Source of the DNA: JBELHR01 sp042091275
GTDB lineage: Bacteria; Bacteroidota; Bacteroidia; Flavobacteriales; Flavobacteriaceae
NCBI GenBank assembly: GCA_042091275.1
Contig: JBELHR010000017.1
Span: 1 to 43,525, forward strand
Length of the DNA: 43,525 nucleotides
Direction: 5' to 3'
Position numbers and translations under genes: made by a program. Within the stretch, counting starts at the first letter, position 1, and every line of letters starts with the position of its first letter. Below, piece by piece: positions 35,228 to 43,525 of this stretch. The notes under the pieces were generated by a model. It ran no database searches. It saw only the letters and a program-made list of their open reading frames with translations, and was not told where the DNA came from.

Positions 35228-36940
35228 ATGGCGAGTATTGCTCGAAAAGATTTGACTAAGGAGAAGTTTGATGCTATTGTTATCGGTACAGGTATCAGTG
35301 GAGGATGGGCTGCAAAAGAATTATGTGAAAATGGTCTAAAGACTTTGGTTTTGGATAGGGGAAGACTCGTGGAGCACATTAAGGATTATCCTACGATGAA
35401 TATGGATCCTTGGGATTTTGAACATCGTGGTAGAGCTACGAGAAAAGATGTAGAAAGACAAGAAAAGCAATCTAGAACTGGTTATACTACTGGAGAAGCC
35501 TCAAAGCATTGGTTTGTCGATGATATTGATCATCCTTATTCAGAGACAGAGCGTTTTGATTGGATGCGTGGATATCACGTGGGAGGTCGATCCATTATGT
35601 GGGGACGTCAAGTATATCGTCTAAGTGACATAGATTTTACTGCAAATCTAAAGGACGGACACGGTGTAGATTGGCCAATACGCTATAAGGACTTGGAATC
35701 GTGGTATGACAAAGTAGAAGAATTTATCGGTGTAAGTGGAGAAAATTTAGGTTTAAAACAGCTTCCTGACGGTAAATTTGGACCGGCGATGGAGTTAAAC
35801 TGTGTCGAGGAAGATTTTAAGGAGAAAATCAATTCTTCTTTTGACGATAGGGTGATTACTCCGGGAAGAGTAGCTCACAAAACTGGTAATGCAGTACACG
35901 AGGGCAGATCAAATTGCCAATATCGTAATCGTTGTATCAGAGGTTGTCCTTTTGGGGGTTATTTTTCTTCCAATAGTTCCACTTTGCCAGCAGCCGAAAG
36001 GACTGGTAATATGACATTGAGACCCAATTCGATTGCCTATGAAATTGTATACGATGACGAATTAAAAAAAGCGACAGGTGTTCGCGTGATAGATGCGATT
36101 TCCAAAGAAACCATGTTTTTTAAAGCAGAAATTATCTTTTGTTGTGCTTCGGCTTTAGCTTCGGCTTCGATTTTGATGCAATCCAAATCAGATCGTTTTC
36201 CGAATGGACTTGGAAATGACTCCGGAGAGTTAGGTCACAATATAATGGACCACCATTTTAAGGTTGGGGCAGTTGCTTTTACGGACAAGTTTGAAGATAA
36301 ATATTACAAGGGAAGAAAACCTAATGGATTTTATATTCCTAGGTTTAGAAATTTAGATAGCAAGACCAAGCAAGAGGAATACATCAGAGGTTTTGGTTAT
36401 CAAGGCGGTGCGCAGAGAGAAAATTGGCAGCGTAGTGTTGGTGAAATGTCTTATGGTAAAGAATTAAAAGAAGATTTGACTAAGCCTGGAATGTGGCAAA
36501 TTGGAATGACTGCATTCGGAGAGTGTCTGCCTTATCACGACAATAAAATGACTTTGAACTACGACAGTTTGGATCAATGGGGACTGCCGACAATTGATTT
36601 TGATGTCAAGTTTAGAGAAAATGAAAAACGCATGCGAGTGGATATGAAGCAATCAGCTTTGGACATGCTCCGTGCTGCTGGATTTGAAAATGCCTTTCCA
36701 TATGAAGAGGAGAGTTACCCTGGAAACGGTATCCACGAGATGGGTTCTGCTCGTATGGGTAGAGATCCAAAGACCTCTGTATTGAACGCGAATAATCAAA
36801 TTCACGCCTGCCAAAATGTTTATGTAACGGATGGGGCCTGTATGACCTCGGCCGGATGTCAAAACCCTTCATTGACTTATATGGCTCTTACTGCTAGAGC
36901 TGCAAATCATGCCGCTAAACTCTTAAAAGCAAATAGCTAA
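35228..36940 (+). CDS. GMC-family FAD-dependent oxidoreductase
   Basis: A 570-residue flavoprotein with the FAD motif at the N terminus (GTGISGG, 20-26, then TLVLDRG), the GGRSIMWGRQVYR segment (119-131), the active-site histidine in HEMGSARMG (near 503), and the C-terminal NPSLTYMALTARAA. There is no signal peptide. It resembles the large catalytic subunits of gluconate/glucose dehydrogenase-type enzymes that oxidise sugars. Three closely spaced cysteines, C230, C236 and C240, sit where related dehydrogenases bind a [3Fe-4S] cluster. The small gluconate-dehydrogenase subunit-3-like partner that commonly accompanies this family is not encoded next to it. Divergence from AraC-DUF1080 suggests a sugar 3-oxidation role, by inference. 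Confidence 0.88.
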   Translation: MASIARKDLTKEKFDAIVIGTGISGGWAAKELCENGLKTLVLDRGRLVEHIKDYPTMNMDPWDFEHRGRATRKDVERQEKQSRTGYTTGEASKHWFVDDIDHPYSETERFDWMRGYHVGGRSIMWGRQVYRLSDIDFTANLKDGHGVDWPIRYKDLESWYDKVEEFIGVSGENLGLKQLPDGKFGPAMELNCVEEDFKEKINSSFDDRVITPGRVAHKTGNAVHEGRSNCQYRNRCIRGCPFGGYFSSNSSTLPAAERTGNMTLRPNSIAYEIVYDDELKKATGVRVIDAISKETMFFKAEIIFCCASALASASILMQSKSDRFPNGLGNDSGELGHNIMDHHFKVGAVAFTDKFEDKYYKGRKPNGFYIPRFRNLDSKTKQEEYIRGFGYQGGAQRENWQRSVGEMSYGKELKEDLTKPGMWQIGMTAFGECLPYHDNKMTLNYDSLDQWGLPTIDFDVKFRENEKRMRVDMKQSALDMLRAAGFENAFPYEEESYPGNGIHEMGSARMGRDPKTSVLNANNQIHACQNVYVTDGACMTSAGCQNPSLTYMALTARAANHAAKLLKANS

Positions 36941-36978
36941 AAATATTGTTTTGTTTTATTTTTTTTGAATGTTGAGTA

Positions 36979-37005
36979 AAAGGCCTAGAAATTTTCTAGG
37001 CCTTT
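36979..37005. terminator. Bidirectional terminator between the GMC and FG-GAP genes
   Basis: Long near-perfect palindrome: 12-bp stem AAAGGCCTAGAA/TTCTAGGCCTTT with a 3-base loop. Weak T tracts occur on both sides (TTT on plus, TTTT on minus). It lies between two convergent genes. Confidence 0.75.
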
Positions 37006-37009
37006 ACTG

Positions 37010-40000
37010 TTATAGTGCTTTAATATATTGAAGATAATCTTGGTTTTTTCCAACGATAATCAAAGGCGATCCTTTGAAATCTAGTTCGATCATATCTTTT
37101 ACATCACCTGGAGCGTAGAATCCACTTTGTCTGGCAGGTATGCTTTTAAAATTTCCTTTGCCATCTCCTTTTAGAAAGAGTCCAATTCCCGCGTCATTTC
37201 GCGGAGTCTCTACTTCGGATTGATATAAGTTTCCGGCAATCAGAGCGTCTAAGTGGCCATCGTTATCGTAATCTCCAGTCAAAATTTGATTTATATTGGA
37301 CATTTGAGCCTCTTGTGGTAATTCACGAGCGACAAGCTTACCATTTTTATTTTCTAAATAAATCGAAGCAAAGGATTCTATTTGATAGTGGAGCGCCTCG
37401 TCTAATTCTTTTTCGGAATATACATCTACTAGTGTAGCGGTACTAAAACTCTCGTAATTTTTAAATTTTTGTTTGATGGTAGGTATTTGTTGGGAGGAGC
37501 ATTCTCTTCCTCTTACAGGGAATTGTTCTCCGTTATTATAATAGCTCAAAACAATATCGTCTTTCGTATTATTGTCAAAATCACTGACAAAGACATCAAA
37601 AGTTTCTTCCTTGGATGCCTTGTATTTATAATTTAGACCGTTGTTTCCAACTATAAAGTCTATATCTCCATCTGCATCAAAGTCACCAGATTTGATACTC
37701 CACCACCATGCTCTGCTATTTGATTTCAGACCGTATTGCTCCGACTTATCTTCAAATTCCTTACCGGAGTTTATCAAAAGAGTCAAAGGCATCCATTCCC
37801 CGACGAGAAGCATGTCAGGTTTGTTATCTTTATTAATATCCATTATACTAACGCTAGTAACCAGTCCAATATTTAAAAGATCCGGTGCCTTATCTTTTGT
37901 GACGTCTATAAATTTTACGTCTGAATCAGAGCTTATATTCTCCAAAAGGGTCGAACTAGCAGCGCTCGGATAATTATCAGGAATTAGACGGGAGCTGACC
38001 AAAAGATCTAAATCGCCATCCAAATCAAAATCTAGGGTATATACTTTTCCAGAGCTATAGTTTAGCTGAGGCAAGGACTTTAGGTCTCTTTCAAAAACTC
38101 CTTCTCCTTTGTTCAGGTAAAGACGATCTTGATAGAGGGTATCATTTACTTCAAATTCATTACCGCCACTAGAAAAATAAAGATCCATTAAGCCGTCGGA
38201 ATTAGCATCTAAAGCCGTTATTCCAGTGTCTTCGTAAATTTTATCTTTTTCAAAGGATTCTACTTGAATTGCTTTAAACCCGGTTAGGGTTTGTTGCATA
38301 ATTTGAGCAGGATAGCCGTGGGCTCCTCCCAGAACAAAATCCATAAGACCGTCATTGTCAAAGTCAATTTTAGCCATAGCAGGTCCGAATTGAGACAAAT
38401 TGTGAGGCAGTAGTACTTGAGTTGTATAGTCGTCGTAGTAGTTCTCCTCATAAAAAGGACTTTGAAGGACCGTGGAGTCTTTGAGAATTTCAAATAGCTT
38501 TGGTTCTTCTCTTGTGTTTTTGACTAAAGTCAGTTCTGTCGCATTTTTTTCGAGAATTAAGATCTCTTGGTTGCTTGCTATATCGGTTAAAACTTCACTT
38601 TTCCCACTAGGCCATAGTATTTTAAGTTCTTGAATTGTTTCACTATTCCCAAGTCCAAAGTGCATTCTAGGGGATACTGAGGATTGAAAACCTCTGCTCA
38701 AGGTCAATTCTTGCATTTGGTTTTGATCGTTCGCATTGACATAAACCCGAACGCCAAGACCGTTTAAGTTTTTATCTAGCCCTCTAAATTTTAGACTTAA
38801 ATAGTTTGTAGATTCGGATGAGGTGTTTTCAAAGAAACTTATTTTATCATCGATGTTATTCGTTATTATTTCTAAATCTCCATCGTTATCTAAATCTGCG
38901 TAAACACAGCCATTAGAGAAGCCTTCAAAACTAATTCCCCATTTATCATTTGCTAAAATAAACGGGAAGTTACCTGGGTTTTCGTATACAAAATTGTCAA
39001 TTGGTTCGGAGGGTATAGCTAAACTCTTTTCAAGTGAACTTCCTTCTTCATCAATATTTTTATCCACTGAATTAAAATAATCTCTATTGTTAATTTCTCT
39101 TCTAGTACCATTGGAAATAAACAAGTCCTTTAAACCATCATTATTTAGATCTGCAAAGAGTGGTCCCCAACTCCAGTCCGTTGACGAAATTCCTGCGAAC
39201 TTGGAAGTATTCGAAAAGGAGGGAAGGTCTCCGTTTAGATTTCCATTGTTCATTTGTAGCATATTGTGCATATACTGATAGTGAAAACCAGAATTGACCG
39301 CCCCCCAGAACAAACTAGGATTCATAGAAGCCATATTCGCTTTCGCTCTTCTGTTGTCTTTGGCCATCATATCCACTTGAACGATATCCAGGAGCTGATC
39401 GTTGTTAAAGTCCGCTATGTCGACTCCCATTCCGTAAAATGCAGTCTGACCAGTAGTATTTTTTACCTGATTTTTAAAAGTGCCATCTCCTTGGTTTATA
39501 TAAAAGAAATCAGGTGTTGAAAAGTCGTTGGATATGTAAATATCGGGCCAGCTGTCGTTGTTGACATCGCCAATAGTAACGCTCAACGACAAACCAAAAT
39601 TTAAAACTCCTGCAGCTTCCGTTATATCGATAAATACTCCATCTCTATTTTCCATGAGTCGATCCCTCTCATGCTCCTTCCCGTATTTTTGTTTAAAGGC
39701 ATAAAGTTGATTGGGAGCGTTAAATGGTGTAATAGGATAATTTGCAATGTAAACATCGAGATCTCCGTCTTTATCAAAGTCAAAAAAACTAGCTTGAACA
39801 GAATTTGCCTTGTCAGCGAGTCCATATTTTTCTGCTTGCTCTGTAAAGGTTAGATCTCCATTATTGATGTAAAGTTCATTGGATTTATCCCCAAATTTAC
39901 CCGCTACAGAACAATAAATATCGAGAAACCCATCTGCATTGACATCTGCCATTGTAACTCCAGTATACCATTTGTCACTACCAGATACCCCGGCTTGGGA

Positions 40001-40294
40001 ACTAATATCTTCAAATTTTAAATCCCCTTTGTTTAAGTAGAGCTTATTTTCTACCATATTACCTGTAAAAAACAAATCGTCGAGCCCATCATTGTTCAAA
40101 TCTCCGACTGCAACACCACCTCCCATATACATATAGGCATAAGTGAAGTAATTAATACTGTCATTTTCCTTGAGGGTGTTCTGAAAGTCAATGCCTGATT
40201 TGTCAGAAGATACTTCCTTAAAGATCTTTTCAGTAGAAGATTGACAAGAACTGAAAATTAGGAAAAGTGCAAGGTATATATATAAATTTTTCAT
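37010..40294 (-). CDS. Large FG-GAP/VCBS repeat lipoprotein with ASPIC/UnbV domain
   Basis: A 1094-residue surface or periplasmic lipoprotein; lipobox ends at C17 (FSSCQS). About fourteen calcium-binding-type loops of the form GDxNNDGxxDL occur along the chain (for example ADVNADGFLDIY, FDFDKDGDLDVY, GDYDNDGHLDAL), forming two beta-propeller-like arrays. Between them, near 496-575, is an ASPIC/UnbV domain (SRGFQSSVSPRMHFGLG ... ILWPSGKSE). Such proteins are frequent next to SusC/SusD in Bacteroidota and are thought to bind glycans or other polymers outside the cell; no enzyme activity is evident. It is downstream of susD on the same strand, separated by a strong terminator. Confidence 0.92.
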   Translation of the reverse strand: MKNLYIYLALFLIFSSCQSSTEKIFKEVSSDKSGIDFQNTLKENDSINYFTYAYMYMGGGVAVGDLNNDGLDDLFFTGNMVENKLYLNKGDLKFEDISSQAGVSGSDKWYTGVTMADVNADGFLDIYCSVAGKFGDKSNELYINNGDLTFTEQAEKYGLADKANSVQASFFDFDKDGDLDVYIANYPITPFNAPNQLYAFKQKYGKEHERDRLMENRDGVFIDITEAAGVLNFGLSLSVTIGDVNNDSWPDIYISNDFSTPDFFYINQGDGTFKNQVKNTTGQTAFYGMGVDIADFNNDQLLDIVQVDMMAKDNRRAKANMASMNPSLFWGAVNSGFHYQYMHNMLQMNNGNLNGDLPSFSNTSKFAGISSTDWSWGPLFADLNNDGLKDLFISNGTRREINNRDYFNSVDKNIDEEGSSLEKSLAIPSEPIDNFVYENPGNFPFILANDKWGISFEGFSNGCVYADLDNDGDLEIITNNIDDKISFFENTSSESTNYLSLKFRGLDKNLNGLGVRVYVNANDQNQMQELTLSRGFQSSVSPRMHFGLGNSETIQELKILWPSGKSEVLTDIASNQEILILEKNATELTLVKNTREEPKLFEILKDSTVLQSPFYEENYYDDYTTQVLLPHNLSQFGPAMAKIDFDNDGLMDFVLGGAHGYPAQIMQQTLTGFKAIQVESFEKDKIYEDTGITALDANSDGLMDLYFSSGGNEFEVNDTLYQDRLYLNKGEGVFERDLKSLPQLNYSSGKVYTLDFDLDGDLDLLVSSRLIPDNYPSAASSTLLENISSDSDVKFIDVTKDKAPDLLNIGLVTSVSIMDINKDNKPDMLLVGEWMPLTLLINSGKEFEDKSEQYGLKSNSRAWWWSIKSGDFDADGDIDFIVGNNGLNYKYKASKEETFDVFVSDFDNNTKDDIVLSYYNNGEQFPVRGRECSSQQIPTIKQKFKNYESFSTATLVDVYSEKELDEALHYQIESFASIYLENKNGKLVARELPQEAQMSNINQILTGDYDNDGHLDALIAGNLYQSEVETPRNDAGIGLFLKGDGKGNFKSIPARQSGFYAPGDVKDMIELDFKGSPLIIVGKNQDYLQYIKAL

Positions 40295-40394
40295 GGATAA
40301 ATCTCTAAAATAGAATCTAACAATAATATTAAAAAGAGCCGATATTTACTAGTATTTGCCTTGCAAATTGCCCAGATATTGGACATTCTGAAAC

Positions 40395-40421
40395 AAAAAA
40401 AGGGTATCCTTTCGGATACCC
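40395..40421 (-). terminator. Rho-independent terminator after susD
   Basis: On the minus strand: stem GGGTATCC/GGATACCC with a GAAA tetraloop, then a seven-base T run. It would reduce transcription of the FG-GAP gene relative to susCD. Confidence 0.92.
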
Positions 40422-40448
40422 CCTTCAATTATCTATTTACTAATGAAA

Positions 40449-42310
40449 TTAGTACCCAGAATTTTGTTGTAATGTTCCTGTACTCGCATCGATAGCACCA
40501 ATTGGAATTGGCATTAAATCGTGCTTAGACTGGTATGATTTACTTGCAGCTTCATCCGCAAATGAAGGAATAGATATAGCTTCAGCAGCCATATATCTGT
40601 TGATAACCTCAATAGAGTTTCCATATCTTCTCAAGTCAAACAAACGCTTTCCTTCCATAGCTAATTCTAGTCTACGTTCCATTGCAACAGCTTGACTAGC
40701 ATAGCTTGCATCTGGAAAATTTGAGTAAAGTTCGATAGAATAGTTGGCCGCATCTGCTCCGTCAGCATCTTGTAAGTAAGTCATATTCTTTGCTCTACTT
40801 CTAACTTCATTTACATACATCATCGCTTTTGCTAGATCTCCTGATTCAACAGCAGATTCTGCAGCTAATAATAAAACATCAGCATAACGAATTATATGGT
40901 AGTTGATTCCAGAGCGTTGTTCTCCCCAACCACCAGTACCGCGCTGACTATCTTCACCAGCCCAATAGAAGTTTTTCTTAGCTAAATAAGGTCCTGAAAT
41001 ATCTGCNNNNNNNNNNNNNNNNNNNNNNNNNNNNNNNNNNNNNNNNNNNNNNNNNNNNNNNNNNNNNNNNNNNNNNNNNNNNNNNNNNNNNNNNNNNNNN
41101 NNNNNNCTTCACCAGCCCAATAGAAGTTTTTCTTAGCTAAATAAGGTCCTGAAATATCTGCAAAATCTGCACGAATCCAATCTTTACCTGGGTTAACTCC
41201 CCAAGCATTGAAATCAATTCCTCTACGTCCAACTGTATAATCCACACGTGGATCTAAAGTTTTATCCGTTGGGGTAAAGTCCTCCGCACTAGTAATACCG
41301 TAATCAGAAGCCAAATCTTCTACGCCAACAGAACCACTAGTTCCTAATCTTAAAGGAAGTCCTAGGGCATTTGTTTCGTATGCGTTAAATAAATCCTGAG
41401 TTGGTTGGTAAAAACCACAACATGATCCAATTGGTCCACCTCCTGGCATAGCTAAGGTTCCACCTCTGTTTCCATTATTTGAAACTCCCGCATCCGCAAA
41501 GAATTGAATAGAAAATAAAGCTTCGCTTCCAGCATCTCCAGCTGCTCTAAAGTTATCTGCAAATTCTGGTAACAAGCTAAAAGCTCCACTGTTGATTACT
41601 GCCTCCAATTGTGGTAACGCAGAAGCGTAATCTCCTTGCTGAGCATGAGCTTTACCTAAGTAAGCTTGTGCAGCATATTTATTAGGTCTACCTACATCTC
41701 CTTGAGAAGCTGGCAAGTTATCTGCAGCATATTGAAAATCCGCCTCTATCGCATCCCAAATAGGTCCTGGATTTGGCTGGTTAAACTCTTTGTCTGCATA
41801 GTTTTGATCGGAGATATAAGGTACATTACCCCAGATCTTTTGAAGTTCGTAGTTAAAGTGACCTCTCAAAAATCGAGCTTCTGCCATTTGAGCAGAATAA
41901 TCTTTACCATCATCGATGGAATTGATTGTCGTTATAACACCATTTGAACGGTTAATACCTGCAAAAAGAGCATTCCATTTACCACTGAAATAAGCATTGT
42001 TCGTCGTCCAGTCATAGACCTCTAATTGGTACAAATCGGCTTGATCTCCATCTGTCGATCCCTTGTGGGCGTCATCAGAAAGTGCATCAAACCACCAGTT
42101 GTCACCAGTCACATGCCAATCTGCTCCACCTCGAGCATTTATTCCATCTAAAGCTGAATATGCCGAAATTAATAATAATTCAACTCCTTCAGCATTCCCT
42201 AAAGTAGAGGGGTCCAAAGTACCGTAGTTTACGGTTTCTGTAAACTCTTCGCTACAACCTGTTGCTAAAACAGATGCGGCTAGAGTCATACCTAAAAGTA
42301 ATTTTTTCAT
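40449..42310 (-). CDS. SusD/RagB-family nutrient-binding outer membrane lipoprotein, interrupted by an assembly gap
   Basis: Surface glycan-binding partner of SusC. The signal peptide ends in a lipobox at C19 (LATGCS). The N-terminal part has the TPR-like helices (ISAYSALDGI, EARFLRGHFNYELQKIWGNVPYI), and the C-terminal part has RYADVLLLAAE and ERRLELAMEGKRLFDLRRYG, all typical SusD. A run of 100 N (41007-41106) breaks the frame, but the 55 bases on each side are identical (40952-41006 and 41107-41161). Joining 42310-41107 with 40951-40449 gives one uninterrupted frame of 568 residues, a normal SusD length. I therefore regard the gene as intact and the gap as an unmerged contig overlap. SusC lies 10 bases upstream. 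Confidence 0.93.
41007..41106. other. Assembly gap, exactly 100 N
   Basis: Placeholder-length run of N inside susD. The true distance is probably negative (55-base overlap) rather than 100 bases. Confidence 0.97.
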
Positions 42311-42320
42311 TGTCGTTTGA

Positions 42321-43525
42321 TTAGAATTTTAAGTTTAGTCCAAGTGTATAAATTGCGGAAACTGGATAAGCTTGATCATAAACCCCTTGGCTTAAACCGA
42401 ATCCTTGAACCTCTGGATCAACTCCAGTAAAATCTGATATTGTAAACAGATTAGAACCTTGTGCGTAGAATCTCAATAGGCTTAGTCCCATTTTCTCAGA
42501 TACCTTACTGTTTAGAGTATATCCAATTTGGATATTCTGTAATTTAAAGTAAGAACCGTCCTCTACTAAGTAACTATTCACTTGTCCTTCTAAGCCTTGA
42601 ATAGTGTTAGAAAGAGCTGGAACGCTAGTGTTTGTGTTTTGAGGAGTCCAAGAATTTACTAATCTCGTAGATCTATTGTTGTTAAAGAATAGAGGGAAAT
42701 CAGTAAAGAATCTATCGTAGTTGTAAATATCGTTTCCACCAACTCCTGTGAAGGTAGCTGCTAAATCAAATCCTTTATATCCTAAGTTTAGGTTTATACC
42801 GTAAAAGAAATCTGCATTAGGATCTCCGATATAAGTTCTATCGTCATCGTTAATAACGTTATCTCCATTTTGATCTACGAAGTTTAAACGTCCGTTAGAA
42901 TCTAGACCATCTGCCTCTAATCCGTAGAAGTTAGCAAAAGATCTTCCCGCTTCAGTTCTGTTTACATCTCCCATACGAGTATTTCCACCCGTTAAGAATT
43001 CTGCTCCTAATTCCTCAACCATATTTTCGTTTGTACTGAAGTTTACATTAACTCCATAACGGAAATCTTTACCTGGTTTGCTAGCTATTCCTAAGTTAAA
43101 TTCTAAACCACTATTTCTAACAGATCCAATATTAGCTAAAGGAGCAGGAGCTTCAATACCTGTAGATGGGTTAGCTGGTACAAATTGGTTTAAGATATCC
43201 TCATTTAAGTTGTTATAGTACTCCACTCCAAATGAAACACGGTCGTTAAATAAGCTACTTTCTAAACCGAAGTTTAAAGCAGTCATCGTCTCCCATTTCA
43301 AATCTGGATTACCATAAATTTGTTGAACAGCACCTTGAGAAATACTTCCTCCATTAATTGCGTAATAAGATAGAGCTTCATTCAAAGCAAAAGCGTCAAA
43401 CAATAGGTTAGGATCAATATTATCAAATCCTAATTGTCCGTAAGAACCTTTTAACTTCAATCTATTAACTACATTGTTCTCAGGCCAGAATCCAGCATTC
43501 GAAATCACGTAACCTGCAGAAGCAG
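42321..43525 (-). CDS. SusC/RagA-family TonB-dependent outer membrane transporter, C-terminal part (5' end outside window)
   Basis: The frame is open through the right edge of the window (residues ASAGYV precede the GTG at 43508), so only the last ~400 residues of a protein usually near 1000 are present. They show repeated outer-membrane beta strands: LKLKGSYGQLGFDNIDP, DLKWETMTALNFGLESSLFNDRVSFGVEYY, a FRYGVNVNFSTNEN strand and the SusC C-terminal SNLFTISDFTGVDPEV motif. The protein ends YTLGLNLKF, with the terminal aromatic residue needed for BAM recognition. The substrate is imported with the adjacent SusD. The plug and carboxypeptidase-like N-terminal domains are not visible. Confidence 0.95.
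   Translation of the reverse strand, partial: ASAGYVISNAGFWPENNVVNRLKLKGSYGQLGFDNIDPNLLFDAFALNEALSYYAINGGSISQGAVQQIYGNPDLKWETMTALNFGLESSLFNDRVSFGVEYYNNLNEDILNQFVPANPSTGIEAPAPLANIGSVRNSGLEFNLGIASKPGKDFRYGVNVNFSTNENMVEELGAEFLTGGNTRMGDVNRTEAGRSFANFYGLEADGLDSNGRLNFVDQNGDNVINDDDRTYIGDPNADFFYGINLNLGYKGFDLAATFTGVGGNDIYNYDRFFTDFPLFFNNNRSTRLVNSWTPQNTNTSVPALSNTIQGLEGQVNSYLVEDGSYFKLQNIQIGYTLNSKVSEKMGLSLLRFYAQGSNLFTISDFTGVDPEVQGFGLSQGVYDQAYPVSAIYTLGLNLKF

Noticed and set aside
40982..41106. Alternative SusD C terminus read through the N run (ending ...QIFQDLI)
   Set aside because: It results from a 100-base placeholder shifting the frame; the collapsed 55-base overlap restores the proper SusD C terminus.
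40952..41161. 55-base direct repeat as a mobile-element target duplication or attachment site
   Set aside because: It abuts a 100-N gap on both sides and codes the same SusD residues; assembly overlap explains it fully.
43506..43508. GTG at 43508 as the start of the SusC-family gene
   Set aside because: The frame is open beyond it to the window edge and the protein lacks its plug and N-terminal domains, so the gene begins outside.

Overview
The window looks like a chromosome segment from a low-GC member of the Bacteroidota, most likely Flavobacteriia. The evidence is the gene set (PorD/DUF4835 of the type IX secretion pathway, SusC/SusD, an N-terminally extended GAPDH, a short CarB), the bamD-rpoZ-coaBC-porD-recN order, and repeated promoters of the Bacteroidota form TTTG-N17-20-TAnnTTTG. 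I see no tRNA, rRNA, CRISPR array or insertion sequence. No gene-free stretch exceeds 300 bases; the one unreadable stretch is a run of 100 N at 41007-41106.

Region 1 (1-13.8 kb, all + strand) is housekeeping. It holds an HtrA tail, an extended GAPDH, a tightly overlapping ligA / PqqB-like hydrolase / yhhN / DUF6913-like / dapA operon, then bamD-rpoZ-coaBC-porD-recN, fabI and a family 2 glycosyltransferase. Region 2 (13.8-20.7 kb) has yidC and pyrG on the minus strand, then rpmH and carB on the plus strand.

Region 3 (20.7-25.7 kb) is a compact carotenoid operon: a MerR/B12-binding (CarH-like) regulator, crtI, crtB, a short unrecognised exported protein, crtZ and a fused lycopene cyclase. Most joins are overlapping stop/start codons, so the operon probably has a single promoter in front of the regulator. 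The predicted product is zeaxanthin, made from GGPP via phytoene, lycopene and beta-carotene. The regulator keeps the W-x9-EH and E-x-H-x-x-G signatures of B12-dependent photoreceptors, so light control of the pathway is the best hypothesis.

Region 4 (25.8-33.4 kb) holds a GlmU-like protein, lon (with a sigma-54-like element upstream), topB and a MATE transporter. Region 5 (33.4-43.5 kb) looks like a carbohydrate-utilisation locus. It has DUF1080 (3-keto-disaccharide hydrolase family) and an AraC regulator, divergent from a GMC oxidoreductase, followed by a large FG-GAP/ASPIC lipoprotein, SusD and the 3' end of SusC. An oxidise-then-cleave sugar route is a reasonable inference. SusD appears broken by the N run, but the two sides of the gap are identical over 55 bases. 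Collapsing them restores an intact 568-residue frame, so this is an assembly artefact. The most interesting biology is the CarH-like carotenoid operon with its unknown member, and the GMC/DUF1080/SusCD locus.
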